A stretch of 64,000 bases of DNA, taken from positions 1,043,002 through 1,107,001 of the forward strand of contig CAWCVN010000001.1 of NCBI GenBank assembly GCA_963799045.1, given 5' to 3'. This stretch comes from DASRSS01 sp963799045 (GTDB lineage: Bacteria; Actinomycetota; Actinomycetes; Mycobacteriales; Jatrophihabitantaceae). The notes beneath the pieces were generated by a model that searched no databases, was not told the DNA's origin, and worked only from the letters and a program-made list of their open reading frames with translations. The translations under genes and the position numbers were made by a program. Position 1 is the first letter of the stretch. Each line of letters starts with the position of its first letter. Positions 9,401 through 16,771 of this stretch are shown one piece after another.

Positions 9401-10170
9401 CCCTGGTGGACGAGGGCGGGACGACGGTCGGGGTGCGGGTCTTCGCGACCGGGGCCGAGCAGGCATCGGCCGCACCGGTGGCCGTGCGCCGGCTGCTGCG
9501 GCTGGTCAGCCCGTCGCCGGTGAAGGCCGCGGAGCGTGCACTGTCGGCGCGGTCGCGGCTGATCCTCGGCACCAACCCCGACGGCTCGCTCGCTGCCCTG
9601 CTCGACGACTGCGCCGACGCCGCCGTCGACGCCCTGGTGCCCACGCTGCCGTGGACGAGAGGCGAGTTCGCCGAACTCCGGGCGAAGGTGGCCGGCGATC
9701 TGCCCGCGCGCACTATCGAGGTGGCCGGGCTGGCCGAGCAGGTGCTCGCGGCGGCACATGACGTGCGGCGCGCGCTGCCCGCGCGGCCCGGCGCGGCCCA
9801 GGCGGGCGCGGTCGAGGACATCCGCGACCAGTTCCGCCGCCTGCTCCCCCCTGGGTTCGTGACCCTGACCGGTCAGGAGCGGATGCGCGACCTGGCCCGT
9901 TACGTCGCTGCTATCGGCCGCCGCCTCGAGCTGCTGCCCCGCTCGGTCGAGGTCGATCAGGCGCGCATGCAGCGCATCCGCCTCGTCCAGCAGGCCTACG
10001 ACGAGCTGCGCTCCGCGCTGCCCGCGGCGCGAGTCGCGGCGCCGGACGTCGCCGACATCGGCTGGCTGATCGAGGAGCTGCGCGTCAGCCTGTGGGCGCA
10101 GCAGCTGGGCACCGCACGGCGGGTGAGTGAGCAGCGCATCTACCGCGCGATCGACGCGATCGCGCCCTGA
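6424..10170 (+). CDS. hrpA: ATP-dependent RNA helicase HrpA
   Basis: A DEAH-box helicase of about 1248 aa, close to the family's usual 1250-1300. Walker A GETGSGKTTQ lies near residues 34-43, the DEAH box (IIDEAHERS) at 131-134, SATI near 162, motif VI QRAGRCGR near 355, and the long C-terminal HrpA-specific DUF3418 region fills the last 500 residues. HrpA remodels RNA or ribosome-associated complexes. The open frame reaches back to 5182 through the antisense of other genes, so the start must be internal: GTG 6424 or TTG 6391. Either gives a short N terminus lacking the roughly 70-residue leader I recall from mycobacterial HrpA. Confidence 0.95.
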   Translation: MSRPTITYPDLPVSARRAELAAAIGDHQVVVVAGETGSGKTTQLPKICLDIGRGTNGLIGHTQPRRLAARTVAQRIADELTTPLGELVGYSVRFTDQVSDRTSIRLMTDGILLAEIGRDRLLRRYDTLIIDEAHERSLNVDFLLGYLHDLLPRRPDLKLIITSATIDPQRFADHFAAPGRPVPVVEVSGRTFPVEIRYRPLEPDAPPKQTDDDDADDPDHEIVHRAQPRDQTEAIADAVRELDAAGRGDILVFLSGEREIRDTANALRALNLYDTEVLPLYARLSTADQQKVWTSHTQRRIVLATNVAETSLTVPGIRYVIDPGTARISRYSRRTKVQRLPIEPISQASADQRAGRCGRTADGICIRLYSERDYQARPRFTDPEILRTNLAAVLLQMAALRLGDVDEFGFLDPPDRRSVRDGIALLQELGAFDRDARVTELGRRLARLPVDPRIGRMILQAQQEGCVREVLVIAAALSIPDPRERPTEHEDAAKQKHARFNDEHSDFVAYLKLWDYLRGRRHELSGNQFRRLCRDEFLHYLRIREWQDLVGQLRTIARSIGVVENDEPAEAGRVHAALLAGLLSHVGLREAETRTYLGARNSRFALTPGSALSARPPRWVFVAELVETSRLFGRIAARVDPVDVERLAGDLVARTYSEPHWDPRRGAAMAYERVTLFGLPLVPRRRVGYAQVDPRQARELFIQHALVEGDWQTRHHFFRDNQALRAELETLEERSRRRDLLVDDETIFAFYDERIPAKVVSARHFDAWWKKARHNTAELLMLTRELLLRRESEPETQDSWQAGDLTLPVSYRFEPGTEDDGVTVHVPLDVLARLGGEQFSWQVPALREELVIALLRSLPKELRRSFVPVPDTARAVLATLTPGQERLLDGIQRELHRRTGVLVPLDAFDLDRLPGHLRMTFAVEDGSGEVIARGKDLAALREQLAAPVREAVAAAVAGELERTGLRDWPDDLDTLPREVERTRGEHSVRGYPALVDEGGTTVGVRVFATGAEQASAAPVAVRRLLRLVSPSPVKAAERALSARSRLILGTNPDGSLAALLDDCADAAVDALVPTLPWTRGEFAELRAKVAGDLPARTIEVAGLAEQVLAAAHDVRRALPARPGAAQAGAVEDIRDQFRRLLPPGFVTLTGQERMRDLARYVAAIGRRLELLPRSVEVDQARMQRIRLVQQAYDELRSALPAARVAAPDVADIGWLIEELRVSLWAQQLGTARRVSEQRIYRAIDAIAP

Positions 10171-10295
10171 TCGGGCAACCTTCTGCGCTGGCCAGGGCCG
10201 GCCAGGTCCCCGCTGCGCTGGCGGCCGGCGCCGCCGCCACATCCGCGCTGCCCGTAGGGTGATGCCAGGTCGTCGCTAACTCGGGAAGGTGCGCG

Positions 10296-11018
10296 GTGCA
10301 GGTCGATCCGAAGCAGCCGTTCGGCATGGACGTCGAGGTAGTCACCTTCGACGGCGCGACATACTTCATCCCCCGCTATGCGGCAGATCGACCGGTCTGC
10401 GCGAGGCTGCGCAGCCACAAGTACGCCGAGCCGCCCCTGCATGCTCTGGTCGAGCGTGTCCTGCAGCGCTACCCCGGCAGCATGATCCATGCGGGGACGT
10501 TCATCGGCGACATGCTGCCCTCGTTCTCCCGCAAGGTGAGCGGAACCGTCTACGCGTTCGAGCCCGTGCTGGAGAACTACCTGATGGCGCGGTGCGTGCT
10601 CGAGGTCAACGGCCTGGACAACGTCGTCCTGTTCCATGCCGGCCTGGGCCTGTCGCTGGGCGGCGCCATGATCCAGACCACCTTCGCCGACGGCCGGCAC
10701 CGCGGCGGGGCATCCCGGATGCTGCAGAAGGACTCCCCGGCCGAGGTGGAACGCCAGCGGATCAGCACGCTCGCGCTCGACGACCTGCCCATCGATGACC
10801 TCGTGATGATCCAGCTCGACGTCGAGGGGTTCGAGCTGCCCGTGCTGCAGGGAGCGGTCAAGGTGATCCGCAGCCACCGACCGGTGATCGTCGTGGAGGA
10901 TCTGTGGCAGACCTGCGGCGAGCTGCTCGACGAACTGGGTTACCGCCCGTACGGCAAGGTGGCGAACAACCACCTGTACCTCACCGACGAGCGCGCCGCC
11001 GACCTCGGCTACAGCTGA
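10296..11018 (+). CDS. FkbM family methyltransferase
   Basis: A 240-aa SAM-dependent methyltransferase of the FkbM group. The Rossmann segment around IHAGTFIGDMLPSFS, the acidic strand end VYAFEPVLENY and the late motif IQLDVEGFELPVLQGA are typical. FkbM enzymes O-methylate sugars, lipids or secondary metabolites; no biosynthetic partner is adjacent, so the substrate is unknown. The GTG start has a GGAAGG element about 6 nt upstream. It is a single gene, convergent with the acyl-CoA mutase gene across a large palindrome. Confidence 0.85.
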   Translation: MQVDPKQPFGMDVEVVTFDGATYFIPRYAADRPVCARLRSHKYAEPPLHALVERVLQRYPGSMIHAGTFIGDMLPSFSRKVSGTVYAFEPVLENYLMARCVLEVNGLDNVVLFHAGLGLSLGGAMIQTTFADGRHRGGASRMLQKDSPAEVERQRISTLALDDLPIDDLVMIQLDVEGFELPVLQGAVKVIRSHRPVIVVEDLWQTCGELLDELGYRPYGKVANNHLYLTDERAADLGYS

Positions 11019-11057
11019 ACCCCTCGTCCCCCGACGAACCGCCGAGTGGCGCGATAC

Positions 11058-11095
11058 GACCGCGAGTGGCGCGATATATCGCGCCACTCGCGGTC
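11058..11095. repeat. Perfect 38-bp palindrome with flanking partial copies; likely bidirectional terminator
   Basis: Bases 11058-11076 and 11077-11095 are exact reverse complements (arm GACCGCGAGTGGCGCGATA), with no spacer. An additional partial copy of the arm (GAGTGGCGCGATAC) starts at 11044, and CCACTCGCG recurs just downstream at about 11103-11111. It lies between the convergent stops of the FkbM gene (11018) and the mutase gene (11121). It can act as a terminator in both directions, but its length, perfection and extra copies look more like a REP-type dispersed element. Confidence 0.75.
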
Positions 11096-11120
11096 AGAAG
11101 TCACCACTCGCGTGGGGAGT

Positions 11121-12788
11121 TCAGAACTTGACCGGCTCCCGGTACTCGCCCCACAGCGGTTTGAAGGCGTTGCAGATCTCGCCCAGCGTCGCCTCGGCAC
11201 GCGCCGCGTCGAGCATGTGCGGCACGGTGTTCTCGCCCGCTTCGGCGGCGGCGACCATTCGCGCCAGCGCGTCGTCGACGGCCGCCTGGTCGCGAGCGGT
11301 GCGACGCCCGGCCACCAGTTCGCGCTGCGCGAGTTCCACCTCGTGGGACACGCGCAGGATCTCCAGCGGTTCCCCGACATCGCCGGTCAGGGTGTTGACG
11401 CCGACCACCTTCTTCTCGCCCTTCTCCAGCGCGACCTGGTAGGCGAAGGCGGAATCTGCGATCTCACCGATGAACCACCCGTCCTCGATCCCGCGCAGTA
11501 GCCCGGCGGTCATCGTCCCGTCGCCGCCCAGCTCCCTGATGCGGGCGAAGATCTTCTCGGCCTCCGCCTCCATCTTGTCGGTCAGCGCCTCGACGTACCA
11601 CGAACCGCCGAGCGGGTCGGCGACGTTGATCACGCCGGTCTCGTCGGCGATCACCTGCTGCGTGCGCAGCGCGATCTGCGCCGCCTTCTCCGACGGCAGC
11701 GCGAGGACCTCGTCCAGCGCGTTGGTGTGCAGCGAGTTGGTGCCGCCCATCACCGCGGCAAGCGCCTCGATCGCCGTGCGCACGATGTTGTTGTCCGGCT
11801 GCTGGGCCGTCAGCGAGACGCCCGCCGTCTGCGTGTGGAAGCGCAGCCACTGCGCGCGGTCGGTCTTCGCCCCGTACACCTCACGCATCCACCGCGCCCA
11901 GATCCGCCGTGCCGCCCGCAGCTTCGCGATCTCCTCGAAGAAATCGATGTGCGCGTCGAAGAAGAACGACAGCCCCGGGGCGAACCGGTCGATGTCCAGC
12001 CCGCGCGACAGGCCCAGCTCCACGTAGCCGAAGCCGTCGGCAAGCGTGAACGCGAGCTCCTGCGCGGCCGTCGCGCCCGCCTCGCGGATGTGGTAGCCGG
12101 ACACCGACAGCGGCTTGTACGCCGGAATGTTCGCGTCGACGTACTCCATGAGGTCGCCGATCAGCTTCAGGTGCCCCTCGGGTGGGTAGACCCACTCCTT
12201 CTGCGCGATGTACTCCTTGAAGATGTCGGTCTGCAGCGTGCCGTTCAGCCGGCTGACGTCGGCGCCCTGCCGCTCGGCCGCGACCACGTACATGCAGAAC
12301 ACGGGCACGGCCGGACCGCTGATCGTCATCGACGTCGTGGTGGCGGCGAGGTCGATGCCGTCGAAGAGCACATCCATGTCGGCTGCGGAGTCGATCGCGA
12401 CGCCGCAGTGACCCACCTCGCCGAGCGAGCGCGGGTCGTCGGAGTCGCGCCCCATCAGCGTCGGCATGTCGAAGGCGACGGACAGCCCGCCGCCGCCCTC
12501 GGCCAGGATCATCTTGTAGCGCTCGTTGGTCTGCCGGGCGTTGCCGAAGCCGGCGAACTGGCGGATCGTCCAGGTCTTGCCGCGGTAGCCGGTCGGGTGG
12601 ATGCCTCGGGTGAACGGGAACTCGCCGGGCCAGCCGATCCGGTCGAAACGCTCGTCGGCGCCGGACGGGCCGTACAGCGGCTCGACCGGAACGCCCGACA
12701 GCGTCGTGAAGTCGCGATCGGCCTTGCGCGCCTGGTCGTAGCGCTGCTGCCAGCGTCGGCGCCCTTCGTCGATCTGCTCTGCGTCCAT
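11121..12788 (-). CDS. Acyl-CoA mutase large subunit (methylmalonyl-CoA mutase family, substrate uncertain)
   Basis: A 555-aa TIM-barrel catalytic subunit of a B12-dependent acyl-CoA mutase. It ends before the B12-binding domain, so a separate small subunit is required; none is seen in the window. Family blocks include TIRQFAGFGNARQTNERY, GGLSVAFDMPTLMGRDSDDP, SVSGYHIREAGATAAQELAF and LTAQQPDNNIVRTAIEAL. Against Propionibacterium methylmalonyl-CoA mutase, as I remember it, Tyr89 is replaced by Phe (RQFAGF) and the region of Arg207 reads HLKLI, with Lys. Both positions set substrate choice, so this may be an isobutyryl- or hydroxyacyl-type mutase. MeaB and PduO homologues are encoded nearby. 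Confidence 0.88.
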   Translation of the reverse strand: MDAEQIDEGRRRWQQRYDQARKADRDFTTLSGVPVEPLYGPSGADERFDRIGWPGEFPFTRGIHPTGYRGKTWTIRQFAGFGNARQTNERYKMILAEGGGGLSVAFDMPTLMGRDSDDPRSLGEVGHCGVAIDSAADMDVLFDGIDLAATTTSMTISGPAVPVFCMYVVAAERQGADVSRLNGTLQTDIFKEYIAQKEWVYPPEGHLKLIGDLMEYVDANIPAYKPLSVSGYHIREAGATAAQELAFTLADGFGYVELGLSRGLDIDRFAPGLSFFFDAHIDFFEEIAKLRAARRIWARWMREVYGAKTDRAQWLRFHTQTAGVSLTAQQPDNNIVRTAIEALAAVMGGTNSLHTNALDEVLALPSEKAAQIALRTQQVIADETGVINVADPLGGSWYVEALTDKMEAEAEKIFARIRELGGDGTMTAGLLRGIEDGWFIGEIADSAFAYQVALEKGEKKVVGVNTLTGDVGEPLEILRVSHEVELAQRELVAGRRTARDQAAVDDALARMVAAAEAGENTVPHMLDAARAEATLGEICNAFKPLWGEYREPVKF

Positions 12789-12805
12789 GACCCCAGTCTA
12801 CCAGT

Positions 12806-12823
12806 TACTAGGACGTCCTAGTA
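12806..12823. promoter_or_regulatory. 18-bp palindrome in the mutase promoter, candidate operator
   Basis: TACTAGGACGTCCTAGTA is a perfect palindrome whose near edge is 18 bp upstream of the mutase ATG (12788). It overlaps the last codons of the DUF421 gene. Its position and symmetry suit binding of a dimeric regulator. It contains the half-site (G)TTACT also seen in the operators of the ethylmalonyl-CoA genes, but with a different spacing. Confidence 0.5.
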
Positions 12824-13410
12824 GTTCCGGAGGTGGGCCCGCCCGACCGCGTCAGGAGTTCCTCGATCCGAGCCAGCCGCTGCTCCACCCGCGCGAGGTC
12901 GCGTCTGGTGGCGCCCTGGGCGGACTGCTTGAGGCTCAAGATCAGCTGCCCGCCCGGGTCGAACACGCCGGACTGGACCTCGCTGAGGTCCTCTCCGTTC
13001 TGCAGTCGAACGGCGTGATCGAGGTCATGCCGCCTCAGCCCGAGCCGCCGGACGGCTCGGGCGTCGACCTTGCCGTCGACGATCACCGGGGTGTCGCTTC
13101 CCTCGAAGACGCGGGCGAAGCGGTCGCTGCGCAGCGCCGCCCGATTGACCGCGGAGTTGACGGCCACCAGTGTCACGGCGCCCACCACTCCCCCGGTGAC
13201 GCTGTTGTCCGGCCCGATGATCGCGTTCTGGACGACGTTGGACAGCAGGAACATCACGACGATGTCCAGGCTGTTCAGCCCCGCCAGCCCGCGCTTGCCG
13301 GTCGCCCGCAGCAGCAGCGCGATCAGCGCGTAAACCACAACGGTACGGAGCAGCTTCTCGGCGAAGGGAATCTGCTGGGCGAACATGTCGTGCCACATGG
13401 CCGGCCTCAT
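12808..13410 (-). CDS. DUF421 (YetF-like) membrane protein
   Basis: A 200-aa inner-membrane protein of the DUF421/YetF family. About three hydrophobic helices lie within residues 18-85 (TVVVYALIALLLRATG and IVVMFLLSNVVQNAIIG), followed by the conserved soluble DUF421 domain (VIVDGKVDARAVRRLGLRRHDL). The C-terminal tail is Arg/Glu-rich and probably helical. The biochemical role is unknown. The stop lies only 20 bp from the mutase ATG, so read-through into the mutase gene is possible despite the palindrome in between. Confidence 0.85.
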   Translation of the reverse strand: MRPAMWHDMFAQQIPFAEKLLRTVVVYALIALLLRATGKRGLAGLNSLDIVVMFLLSNVVQNAIIGPDNSVTGGVVGAVTLVAVNSAVNRAALRSDRFARVFEGSDTPVIVDGKVDARAVRRLGLRRHDLDHAVRLQNGEDLSEVQSGVFDPGGQLILSLKQSAQGATRRDLARVEQRLARIEELLTRSGGPTSGTTRTS

Positions 13411-13498
13411 CTCGCCGCGGCCCGGTGGCGAGCCGCACCTACGTCGGACGATCGCAGGCTATCCGGGCCGCACGGCATATCCTGGCAACCGGAGGGTC

Positions 13499-14245
13499 AT
13501 GAGGCGCACAACGGTATGGACGCTCGCGGCGGCACTCGGTGCCGTGGCGGCGGTCGTGGTCGGGCTGCTCGTGTGGCACTCGCCGGGTCACCGGAATGCT
13601 GTCGCCGCCGACACCCCCGGCCCCACATCGGCGACGTCGGCGACCTCGCCCGCGCCGACCGCGCCGACACCGAGCCCAACGCCGACCCAGCATCTCGAGC
13701 ACGTGCCCGCCGCGGTGCCGACGGCGTTCGTGATGCGTGGGCCGGGCTTCGTCATTCGCGCTCAGGTGTGCCCGATGCCCTACGTCCGCCCGCTCGATCC
13801 CCCCGGTGAGCAGCACCACACGGTGTGCTGGGTCGATTCCGAGTTCGGCGTCGCTCCCGGCAGTCCGTCCCGGGGCACCAGCTACGTGCTTGGTCATGCC
13901 TGGGCCGAGGACCCCCAGGAGGTGCTCAACCCGGTCTCGGAGCTGGCGATGCGGCAGGTGCACCTCGGCCGGCCGACCCTCGACCACGGCGTGCCGATCT
14001 ACCCGGTCACGAACCTGAACGGATCCACGATCACGCTGACCACCGCCAAGGGCCGGCTCACCTACCGCGTCGACCGCGCCTTCGCGGTCGACAAGCTGCG
14101 CGCCGGGCAGGTGCGCTCGGTGATGAACGACCGGGTGCCGAACCGCGTCGTCCTGATCACGTGCGGTGTGCGCAACGGCGTCGACGTCGACGTCAACGTC
14201 ATCGCGTACGCCTCGCTCGTGCGGGCGGTCGCCAACCCAGCCTGA
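13499..14245 (+). CDS. Sortase-like (class E/F) exported protein
   Basis: A 248-aa membrane-anchored protein: signal/anchor helix at residues 7-26, a Pro/Thr-rich linker (about 38-66), then a sortase fold. The probable catalytic His133 is in VLGHAW and Cys222 in VVLITCG. The Arg normally found about 9-10 residues after the Cys is not evident (GVRNGVDVDVNVIAY); Arg225 is the nearest. Sortases link LPxTG-type proteins to the wall, but no candidate substrate is adjacent, as is common for actinomycete class F enzymes. ATG 13499 follows GGAGGG; longer open frames upstream lack this. Confidence 0.75.
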   Translation: MRRTTVWTLAAALGAVAAVVVGLLVWHSPGHRNAVAADTPGPTSATSATSPAPTAPTPSPTPTQHLEHVPAAVPTAFVMRGPGFVIRAQVCPMPYVRPLDPPGEQHHTVCWVDSEFGVAPGSPSRGTSYVLGHAWAEDPQEVLNPVSELAMRQVHLGRPTLDHGVPIYPVTNLNGSTITLTTAKGRLTYRVDRAFAVDKLRAGQVRSVMNDRVPNRVVLITCGVRNGVDVDVNVIAYASLVRAVANPA

Positions 14246-14248
14246 CGG

Positions 14249-14779
14249 TTACCCGGCGGCCGCGTCGAAGTCCCCCGCCTGCACCCGCAGCTCGCGCAGG
14301 ATCCGGAACAGCGCGTCGAGGTCCGCGCGATCGAGCTCACCCATCGCGAAGCGCGCAGCGTTCAGCTCCGCGGTCGCCTTCGCCGCCACTCGGCGACCTT
14401 CGTCGGTGATCACGGCCAGCACGCCGCGGCCGTCGTCGGGGTTGGGCTCGCGGCGGACGAGCCCCGCGCCCTCGAGCCGGTCGATCACGTTGGTGACCGA
14501 CGTCGCGTGCACCTGTAGCCGCTCGCCGATCTTCGACAGGGGCAACGAACCCGCCCGCGAGTGGGTGAGCAGCACCAGCGCCTCGTAGCGCGAGAACGTG
14601 ATGCCGTGGGGCCGGAGCATGGCGTCCAGGCGGCCGATCAGGATCTGGTGTGCCCGCATGATCGAGGTGACCGCGCGCATCGAGGCATAGACCTCGGGCT
14701 GCTCATCGGGCCAACGGGTCTCCCACAGCGCTGCAGCCCGGTCGATCGGATCGAAGGCTAATGGTGGCACACGGGTCAC
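14249..14779 (-). CDS. MarR-family transcriptional regulator
   Basis: A 176-aa winged-helix regulator. The central HTH segment is LSKIGERLQVHATSVTNVID, followed by the wing RREPNPDDGRGVLAVITDEG, with dimerisation helices at both ends. GTG 14779 is chosen because the upstream frame is only the antisense of the dehydrogenase gene. It is divergent from the acyl-CoA dehydrogenase gene (51 bp between the chosen starts), which makes that operon its most likely target. It ends 3 bp from the convergent sortase gene. Confidence 0.88.
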   Translation of the reverse strand: MTRVPPLAFDPIDRAAALWETRWPDEQPEVYASMRAVTSIMRAHQILIGRLDAMLRPHGITFSRYEALVLLTHSRAGSLPLSKIGERLQVHATSVTNVIDRLEGAGLVRREPNPDDGRGVLAVITDEGRRVAAKATAELNAARFAMGELDRADLDALFRILRELRVQAGDFDAAAG

Positions 14780-14830
14780 GAAGGGCAGGGTATCCGCCTT
14801 GGCGTCCCCGTGCCGCGTAATGTCGCCGAC

Positions 14831-16000
14831 ATGGACGCGCTCGACCGCCTCGACCTGCTGGACCTCGACGACGACCTGGCCGAGGAGGACCGCCTGCTGC
14901 GCGACACGGTGCGCAAGTTCGCTGACGACCGGCTGCGCCCGCACATCCAGCAGTGGTTCGAGGAGGGCGCGTTGCCGGCACGGGAGCTCGCGCAGGAATT
15001 CGGCGCGCTCGGCGTGCTCGGCATGCACCTGACCGGCTACGGCTGCCAGGGCGCCCGGGCCTCCCAATACGGCCTGGTGAGTGCCGAGATCGAGGCCGTC
15101 GACTCGGGCCTGCGCTCGCTGGTGAGCGTGCAGGGCTCCCTGGCCATGTACGCGATCTACGCCTACGGCAGCGAGGAGCACAAGCAGCGCTGGCTGCCCG
15201 AGATGGCCAAGGGCACCCGCATCGGCTGCTTCGGGCTTACCGAGCCGGACTCGGGCTCGGACCCGGGCTCGATGCGCACGACCGCCCGCCGGGACGGCTC
15301 GGACTGGATTCTGAACGGCACCAAGATGTGGATCACCAACGGCTCGATCGCCGACGTCGCGGTCGTGTGGGCACGCACCGACGAGGGCATCCGAGGGTTC
15401 CTCGTCGAGAAGGGCACGCCCGGCTTCACCACGCAGGACGTGCACCACAAGATCTCGCTGCGCGCGTCGGTCACCAGCGAGCTGGTCCTCGACGACGTGC
15501 GCCTCCCCGAGTCGGCGATGCTCCCGGAGGCCCGCGGGCTGCGTGGTCCGCTCGGCTGCCTGACCGAAGCCCGCTTCGGCATCGTGTGGGGGGTGACCGG
15601 CTCTGCGCGAGACGCGCTCGCCTCGACGCTCGGCTACGCCTGCAGCCGTACCCAGTTCGGCAAGCCGATCGCCGGGTTCCAGCTCACCCAGCGCAAGCTC
15701 GCGGAGATGGCCGTCTCGCTGCAGCAGATGCAGCTCACCGCCCGCCGGCTCGGCGAACTCAAGGACGCCGGGCGCATCAAGCCGCATCAGATCAGCTTCG
15801 GCAAGTTCGCCAACGTGCGCGCAGCTCTCGACATCTGCCGCGAGGCGCGCTCGATCCTCGGCGGCAGCGGGATCACCACGGAGTACCCGGTGCTGCGCCA
15901 CGCGGTCAACCTCGAGACCGTCTACACCTACGAGGGCACCCACGAGGTGCACACACTGGTGCTCGGCTCTCAGCTGACCGGTATCGACAGCTTCCGCTGA
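14831..16000 (+). CDS. Acyl-CoA dehydrogenase, glutaryl-CoA dehydrogenase type
   Basis: A 389-aa FAD-dependent acyl-CoA dehydrogenase. The segment EAVDSGLRSLVSVQGSLAMYAIYAYGSEEHK and the end YTYEGTHEVHTLVLGSQLTGI are hallmarks of the glutaryl-CoA dehydrogenase branch, with the catalytic Glu in YEGTHE. FAD-binding segments CFGLTEPDSGSDP and MWITNG are present. The expected reaction is oxidation of glutaryl-CoA to crotonyl-CoA plus CO2, which would feed the ccr/hydroxybutyryl-CoA genes nearby; related acyl-CoAs are possible. ATG 14831 is preferred to GTG 14810. Probably controlled by the divergent MarR gene and followed 6 bp later by apbE. Confidence 0.88.
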   Translation: MDALDRLDLLDLDDDLAEEDRLLRDTVRKFADDRLRPHIQQWFEEGALPARELAQEFGALGVLGMHLTGYGCQGARASQYGLVSAEIEAVDSGLRSLVSVQGSLAMYAIYAYGSEEHKQRWLPEMAKGTRIGCFGLTEPDSGSDPGSMRTTARRDGSDWILNGTKMWITNGSIADVAVVWARTDEGIRGFLVEKGTPGFTTQDVHHKISLRASVTSELVLDDVRLPESAMLPEARGLRGPLGCLTEARFGIVWGVTGSARDALASTLGYACSRTQFGKPIAGFQLTQRKLAEMAVSLQQMQLTARRLGELKDAGRIKPHQISFGKFANVRAALDICREARSILGGSGITTEYPVLRHAVNLETVYTYEGTHEVHTLVLGSQLTGIDSFR

Positions 16001-16006
16001 CACCGC

Positions 16007-16753
16007 ATGCCCACGGTGCTGCGCCGCGTCGAGGAGTGCATGGGCACGGTGTTCACCTTCGACATCCGCCCGCCCGCCGTGGCCGAGGAGGCGGTCGAAG
16101 CCGCCGTGCGGTGGCTGCACTGGGTCGACGCCATGTTCTCGACCTACCGCGAAGACAGCGAGATCTCCCGGATCGCGCGCGGCGAACTCGAGCTCATCGA
16201 CGCAAGCGACGAGGTACGCGGCGTGCTCGCCCGCTGCGACGAGCTGGAGAAGCAGACTCAGGGCTACTTCAGCGCCTACGCCGGAGCGTCCCTGGACCCG
16301 TCCGGCCTGGTCAAAGGCTGGGCGATCGAGCGCGCCAGCCGGCTGCTCACCGAGGCCGGCGCGGCCAATCACAGCGTCAACGGCGGCGGTGACGTGCAGT
16401 GCGCCGGGTCGGCCGACCCCGGCCAGCCGTGGCGCATCGGGATCGTCGACCCGGCCGAGCGCACCCGCGTCATCGCCGTGGTCGCCGGCGACGATCTCGC
16501 GGTCGCCACCTCCGGTACCGCCGAGCGCGGGGCGCACGTGTACGACCCGCACACGCGACAGCCGGTGACGGTGCTCGGGTCGGTGACCGTCTCCGGTCCG
16601 CGCGTGTCCACGGCGGACGCCTACGCCACTGCCGCGTTCGCCATGGGCGACTCCGCGACCCAGTGGCTGGCTGACCTGTCGGGGTACCGCAGCTTCGTCG
16701 TCCGTGCCGACGGCTCGACCTGGGCGTCACCCGGCTTCGCGCCGCAGGACTGA
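16007..16753 (+). CDS. apbE: FAD:protein FMN transferase (ApbE family)
   Basis: A 248-aa ApbE-type flavin transferase, which attaches FMN covalently to Thr/Ser of target proteins using FAD. Family motifs are MGTVFTFDI at the N terminus, DPSGLVKGWAI near residue 100, NGGGDVQ near 125, and the metal-site segment STADAYATAAF near 205. No signal peptide is seen, and the protein is shorter than the usual 300-350 aa, as in other cytoplasmic actinomycete versions. It starts 6 bp after the dehydrogenase stop, so the two share an operon; its flavoprotein target is not visible here. Confidence 0.85.
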   Translation: MPTVLRRVEECMGTVFTFDIRPPAVAEEAVEAAVRWLHWVDAMFSTYREDSEISRIARGELELIDASDEVRGVLARCDELEKQTQGYFSAYAGASLDPSGLVKGWAIERASRLLTEAGAANHSVNGGGDVQCAGSADPGQPWRIGIVDPAERTRVIAVVAGDDLAVATSGTAERGAHVYDPHTRQPVTVLGSVTVSGPRVSTADAYATAAFAMGDSATQWLADLSGYRSFVVRADGSTWASPGFAPQD

Positions 16754-16771
16754 CTCGGGCAGGATCACGCT

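Noticed and set aside
14780..16552. Long minus-strand frame joined to the MarR gene
   Set aside because: It is the antisense of the acyl-CoA dehydrogenase and apbE, with shadow composition and no recognisable domain.
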